Shown here: positions 34,622-45,804 of the stretch, piece after piece
How positions within the stretch are numbered: the stretch's first letter is position 1
Layout of the letters: the number at the start of each line of letters is the position of its first letter
Assembly (NCBI GenBank): GCA_009760885.1
Contig: CM019702.1
Span: 47,973,925-48,037,924, forward strand
Reading direction: 5' to 3'
Source of the DNA: Achatina immaculata
Taxonomy: Eukaryota > Mollusca > Gastropoda > Stylommatophora > Achatinidae
Length of the DNA stretch: 64,000 nucleotides
The notes under the pieces: generated by a model
What the model was told of the DNA's origin: nothing
The model's database searches: none
The model's input: only the letters and a program-made list of their open reading frames with translations
Translations under genes and position numbers: made by a program

Positions 34622-35574
34622 TGACAAAAGTTTATTCACATGTAGAAGACATGTGGCGATAGAAGACACTTTCATAAGATGAAGCAACAGGTTAATTAGA
34701 TCAGAACTATAAAACACGTGAATTCTTAAATTCTCATTAATGTATAGTCACTATTCATTCTATCCTTAGTTGTAGTCTATCATTCTGATTCAGACTCGTG
34801 TATGCTTCTCATTGGTTGTAACTCACTAACTTTCTACACCTCTTCCCTTCGAGGTCTCTATAGCAAATTTTCTTTCTAGTCTCTGTTGAGCTCTATCTAG
34901 ACCAGCGGTTCTCAGACCCTTTTGCTGCACGGCCCAAATTTAAAAATCAAACATTTTTGCGGCCCACTAATAAAGTGCTTTATATTTGCAAGGTATAAAT
35001 CTAATTTTATAAAGTATTATGCAATATTTTCTCTACATGTTTAACTGCATATTCATTGCTGCAGAAAAGTTATTTTCATTTACTAATAAAGCGACCTACA
35101 ATTCTGCGGCTTGCATCCGTGCAGTCTGCCCCTAAGCATTGCGTGAAAAACGCGGAATAAGTTTTTATTGTATCTACTTTTCTCTCTCTTTTTTTTTTTT
35201 GTGTGCTGCTTTGAGACTTCAGCAGGGCCCACAATATTCCCTGTATCGGCCCATATTTGGGCCGCGACCCATGGGTCGACCACTGATCTAGACTCCTGGT
35301 TGAGCCCTGTTTGATTCTGGTCTGGTGGAGTCCATCTACCTCAATGAACATTCCCCTACTCACATATGCCCACCAAGCCCATCACTCATTCGTCCAATCT
35401 GTCATCTAAACCCCTCCCTTTTGGTCACCAATTAGCCTTATTGCGTCCAGAACTGACACTGGGATAAGTCTGTCCCCTAAGCCCTGCTCCTTGGTCATCT
35501 ATTAGTCAGCTGGCCATAAAGTTATCTAAAAATTATCTATCGCCACTTGTCTTCTACATGTGAATAAACGTGTC
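34622..35574. mobile_element. element with about 41-bp terminal inverted repeats
   Basis: The left arm 34622-34662 (TGACAAAAGTTTATTCACAT, then GTAGAAGACATGTGGCGATAG) is matched by the inverted complement at 35535-35574 with only a few differences. The interior has no recognisable protein and is interrupted by the hAT element at 34903. No clear target duplication. Superfamily unknown. Confidence 0.7.
34903..35285. mobile_element. hAT non-autonomous element with perfect 8-bp TSD
   Basis: Starts CAGCGGTTCTCAGACC and ends GGGTCGACCACTG, short imperfect terminal repeats of hAT type. It is flanked by identical ATCTAGAC at 34895-34902 and 35286-35293, the 8-bp target duplication expected for hAT. 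Subterminal sequences (GCACGGCCCAAATTT, GGGCCGCGACCCATGG) are typical of hAT MITEs. The 383 bp is non-coding. Confidence 0.9.
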
Positions 35575-35579
35575 AAAAC

Positions 35580-36290
35580 TGGGTCCCTCTTAGATAGGTA
35601 AACATGCCAATCACGATTCTAATTCTGTTGCGTCAACTGTGTTAATCCGTCTATTCAACTGCCATGGAGGATACTATCCAGTCCACTATCTATTTGGTGT
35701 GGTAGATATCAGGGATTAGTCCGTTCTCTACTTGTATTGTATCGTAGCTACACTGTGTCTTGTGTTTCTGTGTATCTGCCTAGTTTTATTACTCCTCTCA
35801 GCGTCCTGTCATAATGCTACTTACTAATGCCGGGAGTTCCTCTCTCACCGGTTCTCAAATTTTTCATCTGGTTACCTTCGTACCCTAGCTAAACTCAAAT
35901 AATCATAATAATAATAATAATAATGCTGATAATAATACTATCTTAGCTTACAAGACACTGTGTTACATATGTGTTTCATATCCTACTGTCATTATTCAGT
36001 ATTTGGCTGGGCTCCTCTATGTGTTGTTAATACATAAGTCATACAAAGCTGAGATTTATCAATGCACAACAAAGTCAACCGACTGACTTCACGATCTGTC
36101 AGTGACAATTAGCCTTCACAACAGGCAATGAGAAGCTCCCAATTACTAATAAAACTTCGGCAGTTTATTTCAGTGTTTTAAGTTTAAACAATGAACACGG
36201 GCGCTTTCATTTCATTTTCATGAAATTTGGTAATACTTAATCACGTCCTTTTGACTGGAGTAGGGAACCACACGCTGAACTTTTAAGTTC
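35580..36290. other. internal spacer of possible foldback element
   Basis: AT-rich with a short (ATA)n at 35906-35930. No recognisable protein. Confidence 0.4.
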
Positions 36291-36297
36291 CCGTGGT

Positions 36298-36460
36298 GTC
36301 TGAGTGATTAAATCTTGCGTGTGATTAAGTGTCCAAGTGGTTAAGTGTCGCGTGATTAACTGCCAAGAGTGATTAAGGGTTGCCTGATTCAGTATCAGAC
36401 TGATTAAGCGAAGCGTGATTAAGTGTCACGACTAAACGTTGCGTGGTTGTGTCTGTACAC
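36298..36460 (-). repeat. short-unit array (GTGATTAAGTGT), right arm of inverted pair
   Basis: About nine units such as GCGTGATTAAGTGTC, the reverse complement of the motif in 33215-33830. Confidence 0.8.
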
Positions 36461-36492
36461 ATTATCCAACGCGATATATATATTTGTCGGGA

Positions 36493-37625
36493 ATGAAGAC
36501 GCCCGTCCGATGAGACAATCAGCCACCTGTAACTGATATGCCAGGGTCAGGGTTAGCGAACCATAGCTGATATGCCAAGGTCAGGGTTAGCGAACCATAG
36601 CTGATATGCCAGTGTCAGGGTTAGCGAACCATAGCTGATATGCCAGGGTCAGGGTTAGCGAACCATAGCTGATATGCTAGGGTCAGGGTTAGCGAACCAT
36701 AGCTGATATGCCAGTGTCAGGGTTAGCGAACCATAGCTGATATGCCAGGGTCAGGGTTAGCGAACCATAGCTGATATGCCAGTGTCAGGGTTAGCGAACC
36801 ATAGCTGATATGCCAGGGTCAGGGTTAGCGAACCATAGCTGATATGCCAGGGTCAGGGTTAGCGAACCATAGCTGATATGCCAGTGTCAGGGTTAGCGAA
36901 CCATAGCTGATATGCCAGTGTCAGGGTTAGCGAACCATAGCTGATATGCCAGTGTCAGGGTTAGCGAACCATAGCTGATATGCCAGGGTCAGGGTTAGCG
37001 AACCATAGCTGATATGCTAGCGTTAGGGTTAGCGAACCATAGCTGATATGCCAGTGTCAGGGTTAGCGAACCATAGCTGATATGCTAGGGTCAGGGTTAG
37101 CGAACCATAGCTGATATGCCAGCGTTAGGGTTAGCGAACCATAGCTGATATGCCAGTGTCAGGGTTAGCGAACCATAGCTGATATGCCAGGGTCAGGGTT
37201 AGCGAACCATAGCTGATATGCCAGGGTCAGGGTTAGCGAACCATAGCTGATATGCCAGGGTCAGGGTTAGCGAACCATAGCTGATATGCTAGCGTCAGAG
37301 TTAGCGAGCCATTGATGATATGCTAGCGTCAGGGTTAGCGAACCATAGCTGACCAAAACCCTGTCCCACCTCTCCGTGATACCCCCAGTAACAAGTCTAA
37401 CCTGGCTAACGGGGCAGGGATCGCCATAGTTCCCTATGGTGGTGGAGACTGCTAAAGAAGCACTGCACACCCCCCCCTTTTTTTTTTTCTTTTTAGCTGC
37501 ACTCCACGGCTGAAAAAAAAAAGCTGCCATAACCCGCTCCCACGCCGATACGATGCTGTGTCTCAACACTTCTACAGCACCGGCTGCGAAGAACACCAGC
37601 TGGCAGTTACAGTAGGCTACCACAA
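36493..37625 (+). mobile_element. Repeat-C copy with internal 34-bp expansion
   Basis: The head GAAGACGCCCGTCCGATGAG, then ACAATCAGCC (36493-36522), matches the heads at 48480 and 16650 read on the minus strand. The body and tail at 37340-37620 match the other copies (CCCTGTCCCACCTCTCCGTG; CGATACGATGCTGTG; GCTGCGAAGAACACCAGCTGG). Between them the element is expanded into the 34-bp satellite. A C7-T9 run lies at 37470-37490. Confidence 0.85.
36524..37345. repeat. 34-bp satellite, about 24 units, inside Repeat-C
   Basis: Core AGCTGATATGCCAGGGTCAG, then GGTTAGCGAACCAT. Variants GGGTC, GTGTC and GCGTT are interspersed. In the unexpanded copy at 48410-48460 the ancestral segment shows CGACCCATAGCTGA and CGAACCATAGCTGA 34 bp apart, giving a direct repeat from which the array could grow. 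Confidence 0.97.
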
Positions 37626-37659
37626 ACAAACAAAACAATATACGAATAATTTGGCGGCC

Positions 37660-37880
37660 CGGTTAGCGGAGTCTGCTAAAGAAGTATTACACACCCCTTG
37701 CTTATTAACTGCACTCAGAGACTGAAAAAATAAAAAAAATATGTAAAAAAAAAACAGCCGTCGAAATAACCTCTCCCAAGTCAACAAGACACTGTGCCCC
37801 AACATCTTCATCGCATCGGCTGCAAAGAACACCAGCTCACAGTTCCAGGGAGACAGACAAGACAAGACAAGACAGGACAT
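37660..37880 (+). mobile_element. Repeat-C fragment with CAAGA tail
   Basis: Shares GGAGTCTGCTAAAGAAGTAT, then CATCGGCTGCAAAGAACACC and AGCTCACAGTTCCAGG, with other copies. The head is missing. Ends in (GACAA)n at 37856-37876, matching the TTGTC tract at 48131 in the opposite copy. Confidence 0.75.
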
Positions 37881-38054
37881 ATAATCTGCATTTTAATAAT
37901 TAAAAAGGACAAGACACTCGTAGGGGAAACAATGAGGCTTTCTAAAGGCAGCGCTAAAAGTGGATCTAACCAGACATTACAGTACAACCCAGACATTCTG
38001 TCTGAACTTTAGGTCCCAGCTGGACTTACCACCAGAACGATTTTCACGAACGAG

Positions 38055-38155
38055 CAAACTAACTTTACAGACTTTATTTACCAAAAAAAAAAAAGGTGAA
38101 CATTCAGGCACGCAAGCCTGTCTGACGTTCTGCCCTTAATCAGTCATCTTTAATT
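38055..38155 (-). mobile_element. isolated 3'-end module of the CR1-like LINE
   Basis: The minus strand reads GATTAAGGGCAGAACGTCAGAC, then AGGCTTGCGTGCC, a T run and AAATAAAG, parallel to the modules at 17.4-21.3 kb. A solitary, diverged copy. Confidence 0.65.
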
Positions 38156-38196
38156 CCAGCACAGCCAAACTGAACATCAATTCAGTGCTGGAATTA
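38151..38196. repeat. 12-bp perfect inverted repeat (hairpin)
   Basis: TAATTCCAGCAC (38151) and GTGCTGGAATTA (38185) are separated by 22 bp. There is no T run to suggest a terminator. Probably the edge of a small transposon or chance. Confidence 0.7.
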
Positions 38197-38199
38197 CAT

Positions 38200-38490
38200 A
38201 GAGAACAATAAGAAAGTGCGAGATGAACAGTTACATTTTGGGATGTGTTAAATTACAACCACATCTGGGTAGAATGTTCCAAATATAATTTTAAAAACAG
38301 TTATATAAGAGATGATTAACCTAGAATCACGCTGATGTACGTAATTTATCTCGAAACATTTGAGCTGTTTTACTGAAGTTCAGCGGCGCACGCTGTTGTC
38401 CGGGTGATGTTGGCTTCTTAAATTATTATTCGGACTGAGACAAAACTGCAGGCACAGAAGATGAGTGACTCAGAAGAAAAAACAAAGAAA
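38200..38490. other. no feature seen
   Basis: AT-rich, no recognisable signal. Confidence 0.4.
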
Positions 38491-38494
38491 CAAT

Positions 38495-38850
38495 GAGAGA
38501 GACGGGGATAGATAGATCGATATACAGACAGACGGAAGGATAAATAAATAGATAGAAAGACAGACAGATATATTATATATATATATATATATACAGATAT
38601 ATTATATATATATACAGACGAAATGATAGATAGACAGACATACCAGAGAGACTGACAGAGAAAGTTAGACAGGCATACAGACAGACCAGAGAGACTGACA
38701 AAGAGACAGTCAGAGAGACCAGAGAGGCAGACCAGAGAGACTGACAGAGAAACAGTCAGACCAGAGAGACCAGAGAGGCAGACCAGAGACACAGACAGAA
38801 CAGAACAGACCGACCGACCGATAGACTGACAGACAGACAGGCAGACAGAT

Positions 38851-38884
<34 letters not shown>

Positions 38885-38885
38885 T
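38495..38885. repeat. (CAGA)n/(GATA)n/(TA)n compound microsatellite
   Basis: GATAGATA, TATATA (38573-38612) and CAGACAGA tracts with AGAGAGACC spacers. The long Cys/Leu/Ser/Val minus-strand frame is a shadow. Confidence 0.95.
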
Positions 38886-38889
38886 AGAG

Positions 38890-39410
38890 AACTTATGCAT
38901 CCACTCACTACTCTTCCTTGTGAAAAAAATACCAGTACATAAAACCGGGTCCCAATTCATGCAGTTTTTTCCTCTTCAGCAGAAAGACATCTTCCTGCAG
39001 GCACTTGAAACATTCTGCCAGCCATTCATAAAACACTGATACAGTCTGATGCGGCTTCCGATTTCTGGTGTACCTCATGGAAGTATCGGGAATGCATGTG
39101 TCGCTCTCAACTGGAGAACATTTAGAGAGATCAGAATTAGCCATTTTCTTAGGCGTAAAGCGCCGTAAAGTTAATTAGAGCAAAGTTCTTGCTTGATTTT
39201 ATCTTGTCTTTATATCAAGGTACACATCTTGATTAGCTGGAGCAAAAATTCATATTTTCTTCTCCCGTCATTTTCTTGTAGCGCTACATGCAGTTCGTTT
39301 ATCCATATTTGCATGATTTTATGTGCCATAGACAACGACTTCATAAAATTCACAAAACTGTGTAGGGTGAAAGGTGAATAAAGAACACAGGTGTGCGATG
39401 CGCTGAAAAA
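38890..39410. other. no feature seen
   Basis: Small frames on both strands lack recognisable domains. Confidence 0.4.
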
Positions 39411-39417
39411 GATAGAC

Positions 39418-39660
<243 letters not shown>

Positions 39661-39664
39661 GTAA

Positions 39665-40340
39665 AAGGCTCACAGACAGAAAAAAACCCCACACACATAC
39701 ACAACTGTATATTACGCCTGCAAAAAAATTGAACGTATTTTCGCATCCATCATTCATTATCGCCAATGATTACTCAATTCCTCTTCATGATAACCCGATC
39801 AATCTACGAATATCCTAGAACAATTTATCTTTTTTTATTTCTCTTTGTACAAGTCGCATCCTAACATTCCCGCCCATGCCCAAGTGAGAGAGGAGTCGAG
39901 CCATGAACTACTTTAGGGCCCGAAGCCTTTCCCTGTTTTAAGGGAAAGCTGTAGTCGGGGGGGGGGGGGGCTTTAAGTTAGGACCTATGGTGGTTGAAAA
40001 CAGAACGGCCAATCAGGGTAATCGGAGATCCAGGAAGAATGGTTTTGCACAGACTATAAATAAATTTCCTCTCGGAATCCCTACTTCTATCTCCATCACA
40101 CACGTGGAAACAAGATTCAGTCCAAGTCTTACTGTAAGGAAGAGAGTGAGGGCAGTGAGGGGCTTATGAGGGTGGTAATTAAGTAATTAAATTCTTCCAG
40201 TGGTACAAACGTACTGTGCCCCCCCCCCACCAACCCCAATTTTGAAGAAAATCTGACCACGACCATCCCGGTTCCCCGATCCTCGTTAGCCAACCAGTTC
40301 AACCTGCAGATGTCATGTCTACTCTGCTTTCTCGTCATCT
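39665..40340. other. no feature; poly-G at 39957 and poly-C at 40220
   Basis: Apparently single-copy apart from two homopolymer runs. Confidence 0.45.
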
Positions 40341-40344
40341 CTCA

Positions 40345-40481
40345 TACCAGCTACAAAACAAATATCTCAGTGTGTAAAAACAACTAACAAGTAAGTTTAT
40401 TATGACCAACATCAAGACACTCATCATGAATACACACAATACCAATAACGGCTCAACCACATTCCACACATAAGGACCACA

Positions 40482-40532
<51 letters not shown>

Positions 40533-40651
40533 TAACATAGAAAACAGCGGCATAACAAAGCACCACTGAATCAAAATGTGCAAATCAGTAATCCTCACGC
40601 ATATCAAGACATATCTTCGTTGTCACAAGAAGCTTTAGCAATCAATACAAT

Positions 40652-40696
<45 letters not shown>

Positions 40697-41250
40697 CATA
40701 TATTCAGCAATGCACTGAACATTAACACCACACACAAGTAAAGCATCATCAAAAGAATGAGAGACCTCATAACAGCATTTATCATGAACACTAGAACATA
40801 TAAAGCTGTCCCTACTAACAGTTGTAATAAGCATTATATAAAAATTCAGCATTATATGTATACTATATGTGCATGGCATTGACATCAAAACTCATGGCAA
40901 AAAAATGCAAAATTGAACCATAGCTCAAGGTCTCTTACATAAATAAATCATACCTTTTTGTCTGCATAGACCAAAAGCATATACTGTATGACAGCCCATA
41001 TTAGCTGTATATATATATATATATATATATAAACACCATCCCAACTCCTACTACAACCTTGTCTTGCATACCTATAGGTGCACACAGCACATGTTCTATC
41101 ATCTTTATGAAATCATCTCTACTAACCAACTCATAAACAACCAAGTCCGGGGTGCTCGATAGGGTCATAGTCAACAACCACATATCACATATACTTACAA
41201 CATAATCAACGAGGGGACACAATAACACCGTATATATTTCAATATCAAGA
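40345..41250 (-). repeat. three TA-separated AC-rich modules
   Basis: (TA)n tracts at 40486-40526, 40656-40691 and 41009-41031 divide a strongly strand-biased region (A/C on plus, T/G on minus). On the minus strand a TTAGTAGRGAYR-like motif recurs near 41125 and 40815. Minus-strand frames of 90-98 codons end in the TA tracts and share a VSRDxF peptide. Diverged repeats are more likely than a gene. Confidence 0.4.
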
Positions 41251-41424
41251 ACCAGCCACATCCACTTTACCACGAGATGGCTCGCCCACCGAGACATATC
41301 CCGAACTGACTGGAAAATATCTTTGCAACAACTTGCACATTAAATAGTGTTCACAGCCTAATGTGCCGGCCGCTGACAGCAAGGCTGTTAAACTGCGATC
41401 AAGACATCGCTGGCAAGCGCTCAG

Positions 41425-41429
<5 letters not shown>

Positions 41430-41471
<42 letters not shown>

Positions 41472-41475
41472 AAGA
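41430..41475. repeat. (TG)n/(GA)n microsatellite
   Basis: GTGTGT tract followed by GAGAGAGAAAGAGAG. Confidence 0.95.
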
Positions 41476-41479
41476 GAGC

Positions 41480-43015
41480 TTGGGCTGAATATGTAAGAGA
41501 AAATAGAACAAGAAATACTTTTACCTTTGTTCTGACTTCTGATTCACAATGCTTCATTTTTGCGAATAAATTCCACCTCCATTCGTCTTCCTTCTTGACC
41601 CTATCTGGCCAGCATGGCCTCTCAGACAAATTTCATGAGCTGGTGCAAAAGTCCTCTCCCCCTCCCCCCCCCCCCCCCCCCCCGGCATCCCGAAGCCCCC
41701 AGTGTCCACCTTTAAATTAAGTCTCTGGTGGGCTTCGAGCAATGCACAAGCTGCCGGGTCTCTCTCTCATAGGGACCTGTTTGCCAGTTAGTGTTTTCCG
41801 AGTTGTTGTAGGTTATTATTTATGTTGTCTGTACTGGTCCATCATTTGACATTGCTAAGCCGACTCTTAAGCGCGCGAAGTGTGGATTTCCTATCTTCTT
41901 CGCCATCCAAGTTTCAGCGTGGTCTATTTGCTCTCATAACGTTGGTGATCAGTAGCGATCTGAAGGAACTACAGCCAAAAAATAAGCAAATACTTTCTGC
42001 AGTAAATCCATACATTCAAACTTTCACATTAAAAATTTAAAGAAAAGAAAACAATAACACAATAGTATTCGGAGCATACACAATCTGCAACAGCGTGAAG
42101 AGTTTGACAGGTATCGATGAAATCCTTCGCCAAAAGCACTGTAAAGACATGTGCTGGAAGCGGGCCGACTTAAGACAGGAACCTGCAGAAAACGTAACAT
42201 GTTTTCGTTTTACAAAAGCAATATAAGGAACTCTGTGTGTGTGTGTGTAGGGATTGCACTTTTATCTTCAGTATCACGTGTTTCATTTCTTTGCCGTGGT
42301 TCATTATACTTTATCATTTACTTCTTATTTTATCGGTTATTTCTTTCTCCATCAGAACTCGGTATTTTTTTTTATAATATCTTATATCAGTATACCACTT
42401 TATGGTTTTCATTGAAACAAGAAAGAGGAATGGCCGCCAGACTTAACTATCCAACAGCTTTGTACAGAATGTTCGCCATCTGTTCTTTGTGCTGAGGATT
42501 AAGCTTTCATATTTCATAACATAAGCGCACCAGTTAAGCTAACACCTGAAATTAAGACGACATAATTTAAATACATTTTTCCCCCCTTTGATATTAAATG
42601 CAGTAAATCACATTCACAATAACCAACCACATTTCTCAAACTGTGCAGTAATACTCAAGTATAGCATTTCAATTATCGATCTTAATTTAGCCCTCTATAC
42701 GTCTTTCATAAATTTTCTGCAGGTCCGCACTATAAATCACCCAGAACAAAGGTATTATTTTACACAGCGCACACCAGATTTACCGCCTGGCTGGATAATT
42801 TCGTTTCGGTGATGAAACACTGAGAGGGGACTCCGATCCATAAAGTCATTGTTGAGAAATGGTAAGTCAGTGATGCGTGTCGCTCCTTCTGTGCACTGAT
42901 ATGGTTTATATCTTCTCATCAAAGCCCGTAGTATTAGATTCTTTTTGCAGGATATCATATTAAAGCTGCATTTGCACGAAGGTAGGTTATGAAACAAGAC
43001 CATCAAATCATTATA
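41480..43015. other. no feature; poly-C at 41666-41683
   Basis: A C18 run and a short (TG)n at 42234-42248. Several frames of 62-126 codons on both strands have no recognisable product. Confidence 0.4.
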
Positions 43016-43022
43016 CACAGCG

Positions 43023-43210
43023 CAGCGGTTCTCAAACTCCTCCCTCCCTTCCAAACACATCTTTAGACCCATGAAAACCTTTTTTTTTAAAAATTCCCCC
43101 TGGCTTACTGATTTTGATGCACTCTTACCTTTCATCCCCCTCTCCTCACCGCTTCTTGTATCATATCACCGCTCTCATGGGTACAAGTGTGTATATTTTG
43201 GGAACTATTG
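43023..43210. mobile_element. hAT-like remnant (weak)
   Basis: Left end CAGCGGTTCTCAAACTCC and right end TTTTGGGAACTATTG form imperfect inverted repeats. Flanking 8-mers do not match. A second hAT-like start, CAGTCTTTCTCAACC, lies at 43232. Confidence 0.4.
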
Positions 43211-43259
43211 ATATAAAATAACGTGTTAGAGCAGTCTTTCTCAACCTCTCCCCCCCCCC

Positions 43260-43725
43260 CACCTGCAGAACCCGTGGAGTATTTTTTCCACGGAGCCCCT
43301 GATTTTACCCTACCCTCCCCCCTCCTCCTCCTATCTCACCATATCCATAACATCCATCTTTTTTTTTTTTAACCTGGCTTGTGTTCATCAAACGATCCAG
43401 CCCTCGTTAAGTCTCGAGCTAAGGTAATGAATTATTTCATCATTTATGTCATGAAATTCCCGTACGAGTTCCTCCAACAGATTTGTCATTACCCGGCGTT
43501 CTTGGTTTTAAATCTCCAGTCCCGTCGCTTGTAAGGTCCTTCACAAGTTGTCTGCTCAACGTCAGAACCTCTGGTAGCTCGGTATGTCAAAGATTATTTA
43601 ATGTTCACGGGCATATCCTCTGACAGTCATTGGCGATTACTTTTGAAGATATTTCTTCCTTCCTTAATTTCATTAAACAAATATATTTCTTTCCTTGCGT
43701 CATAAAGAACCGGGCTTCACTGGGG
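43260..43725. other. no feature seen
   Basis: C- and T-rich start, then ordinary sequence. Confidence 0.4.
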
Positions 43726-43729
43726 GGTG

Positions 43730-43885
43730 GGGAAGAGAGAGAGAGAGAGAGAGAAGAGAAGAGAACGGGCTGGTCCAGAATCAAATTAGAGACAATTTGA
43801 AAAAGTGGGCTGGTCCAGAATCAAATTAGAGAAAATTTGAAAAAGTGGGCTGGTCCAGAATCACATTAGAGATCATTTTAGAAAG
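43730..43885. repeat. (GA)n then 40-bp tandem repeat, three units
   Basis: A GAGAGA tract to 43765, then three units starting GGGCTGGTCCAGAATCAAAT at 43767, 43807 and 43847. Confidence 0.95.
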
Positions 43886-44039
43886 AAATACAAAGTGAAG
43901 GAATGCTGAAATTGAAAAAGGATAATGAAGATCAGTTCTGACTCGGAAGTTTTCCGCCTCTACTCTCTGATAAAGGGGGGAGGGGGGAGGGGGGAATGAA
44001 GAATTTGGAAAAAGCAGTCCTAAAAATACAATCAGAAGA

Positions 44040-44046
44040 TTGACGG

Positions 44047-44094
<48 letters not shown>

Positions 44095-44155
44095 GGAGAG
44101 GCAGGAAGGCAGGCAGACAGATAAAAATAATAGACAGGCAGGCAGACAGATAGAG

Positions 44156-44199
<44 letters not shown>

Positions 44200-44297
44200 G
44201 GACGGACGGACGGACGGACGGATGGATGGATGGATAGATAAATAGATAGATAGATAGATAGATGTTTGTGTCTTTGTGTGTGTGCGTGTGTGTGTGT

Positions 44298-44335
<38 letters not shown>
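44040..44335. repeat. (CAGA)n/(GGAC)n/(GATA)n/(TG)n/(GA)n compound microsatellite
   Basis: Continuous run of tetranucleotide then dinucleotide repeats. The 143-codon minus-strand frame is its shadow. Confidence 0.97.
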
Positions 44336-44339
44336 TGAA

Positions 44340-45200
44340 AATAAAGAAAAACTGTGGAAACATTGTTTTTATTTTTGTTTATTCTCCAGTATTTTTGTCA
44401 ACTTTTGTTTCAAATCCAAACACTTCCATCCAACCTGGACCTTCTCATGAACTCAGACTATCCGGTCTATTCATCATGTTACAAAATATGAATAATAATA
44501 ATAATAATAACTTTACTCAAACAACTCTACGTGCTAGAAGGGTCAGATAAAAAAAAAATTATAGAATCTAAAATGAAATTACTAAGCTTTCACAATGGCA
44601 ACGAAAACAGTTGAAAGAATTAACTTTTTTTTTTTTTTTTTTGGTGATGCTCCTTTAGGTACTGGCTGAACATCGATAGTTTCACTTCAAGAAGTCTCCC
44701 AATGTAAACTATATTTTAAATGAAAGAGGCTGATTCCCACGGGAGTCCGTGAGGATGTTGATCCTGGCCCGGATGAGAAGCTAAAGCGAGGTCTGAGTTT
44801 TCCTGCAAGCAGCCAAAACACAGTCACTGCCAAACCCGCGTCTGAGCTAGCTCAGGCTGTGTCGCCAGTGTAGCCAATCTGCGGATTATGTGCCTCAGCA
44901 CAGAGTTCATTTGGAAAAATATTATTGATCACTAGTGTATCTTAAAGCGTGAGTTTTCCCAGCACTTTTCTTATTTTTTTTTGTTTTTTTTGTTGGAAAA
45001 ATGTATTTTCTATCTGTCGCTCTGCGTTATTGCACGCCATTTTGTGTGAGCACTCACTCACTAATACATATACACAATTCACTAAGTATGTATTATACTC
45101 TTTGTTACACAGTTTTATCTTCTTCTGAAGCAGATAAGATCTCTCATGAACTAGGTTCCCATGAACGCCGATCTGACATTGAAGGGCAGGCACTTTCGTC
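44340..45200. other. no feature seen
   Basis: Short (AAT)n at 44490-44510 and a T18 run at 44624-44641. Around 44750-44890 the sequence is GC-richer without a recognisable match. Confidence 0.4.
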
Positions 45201-45208
45201 GAACAAAC

Positions 45209-45629
45209 CAGTAGTTACCAAACTTTTTTTTTCAGACTGTGGCACGCTTGGTAACAACAATCCATGTCGCAGCATACCTGTGTTCTTAATGCTGGACTCT
45301 TCCTGCAGTTAACCATACATTTCCAAAGCTTACACACTACATATTTAAATGTTATATGTTTTTGTTACAGAAGGAACTGTCTTCAATGTGAAATGTGAGC
45401 CCGCCTGGAAGACTAGATCTCTGGTCACTTCAGCTCTCATAAGACTGGGACTAATAACTAAACTGCTGTGGCCTATCTACCTGGCAGGTATATATTATTT
45501 AAATAAGTAAAAATGCGCCGCAATGTGATAAAAATATTTTTTTAACTACAAAAATTTGGCGGCAAACCTCTGTCTCTCTCGCGGCACACCAACGTGCCGC
45601 AGCACAAGGTTTGAAAAAAAAAACAACTG
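45209..45629. mobile_element. hAT-like non-autonomous element (candidate)
   Basis: Left end CAGTAGTTACCAAACTTTTT, and on the opposite strand of the right end CAGTTGTTTTTTTTTTCAAA. Near the left end, CTGTGGCACGCTTGG, and near the right end, CGTGCCGCAGCACAAGG, are inverted relatives as in hAT MITEs. No target duplication recognised. Confidence 0.5.
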
Positions 45630-45711
45630 TGGACATGGAAAATGGGTTACACTGACTTATCTAAAATCTGCTGCATTCCTTTTCTTATTATTATACTCGT
45701 ATAATACGAAA

Positions 45712-45792
45712 ATAATACAAAAACTTGGCGAACTACTTTGCGAGCCCTATGTGACGTTTAACGGCACGGGAAGGATATAAGATAAGATAAGA
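45712..45792 (+). mobile_element. very short LINE 3' end with GATAA tail
   Basis: CCCTATGTGACGTTTAACGG, then CACGGGAAGGATA, is identical or nearly so to the LINE terminus at 14618-14648. (GATAA)n follows. A 9-bp ATAATACGA lies at 45703 and again at 45793, a possible target duplication around an 81-bp, extremely 5'-truncated insertion. Confidence 0.6.
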
Positions 45793-45804
45793 TAATACGA
45801 GGAT

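Noticed and set aside
36524..37345. Telomere-like or CRISPR-like array
   Set aside because: CAGGGTTAG occurs only once per 34-bp unit and there are no spacers between units; it is an ordinary satellite.
37267..37638. Frames in Repeat-C copies with similar peptides (also 48085-48423)
   Set aside because: Similarity reflects shared repeat DNA. Frames are interrupted or shifted between copies and extend into unrelated flanks.
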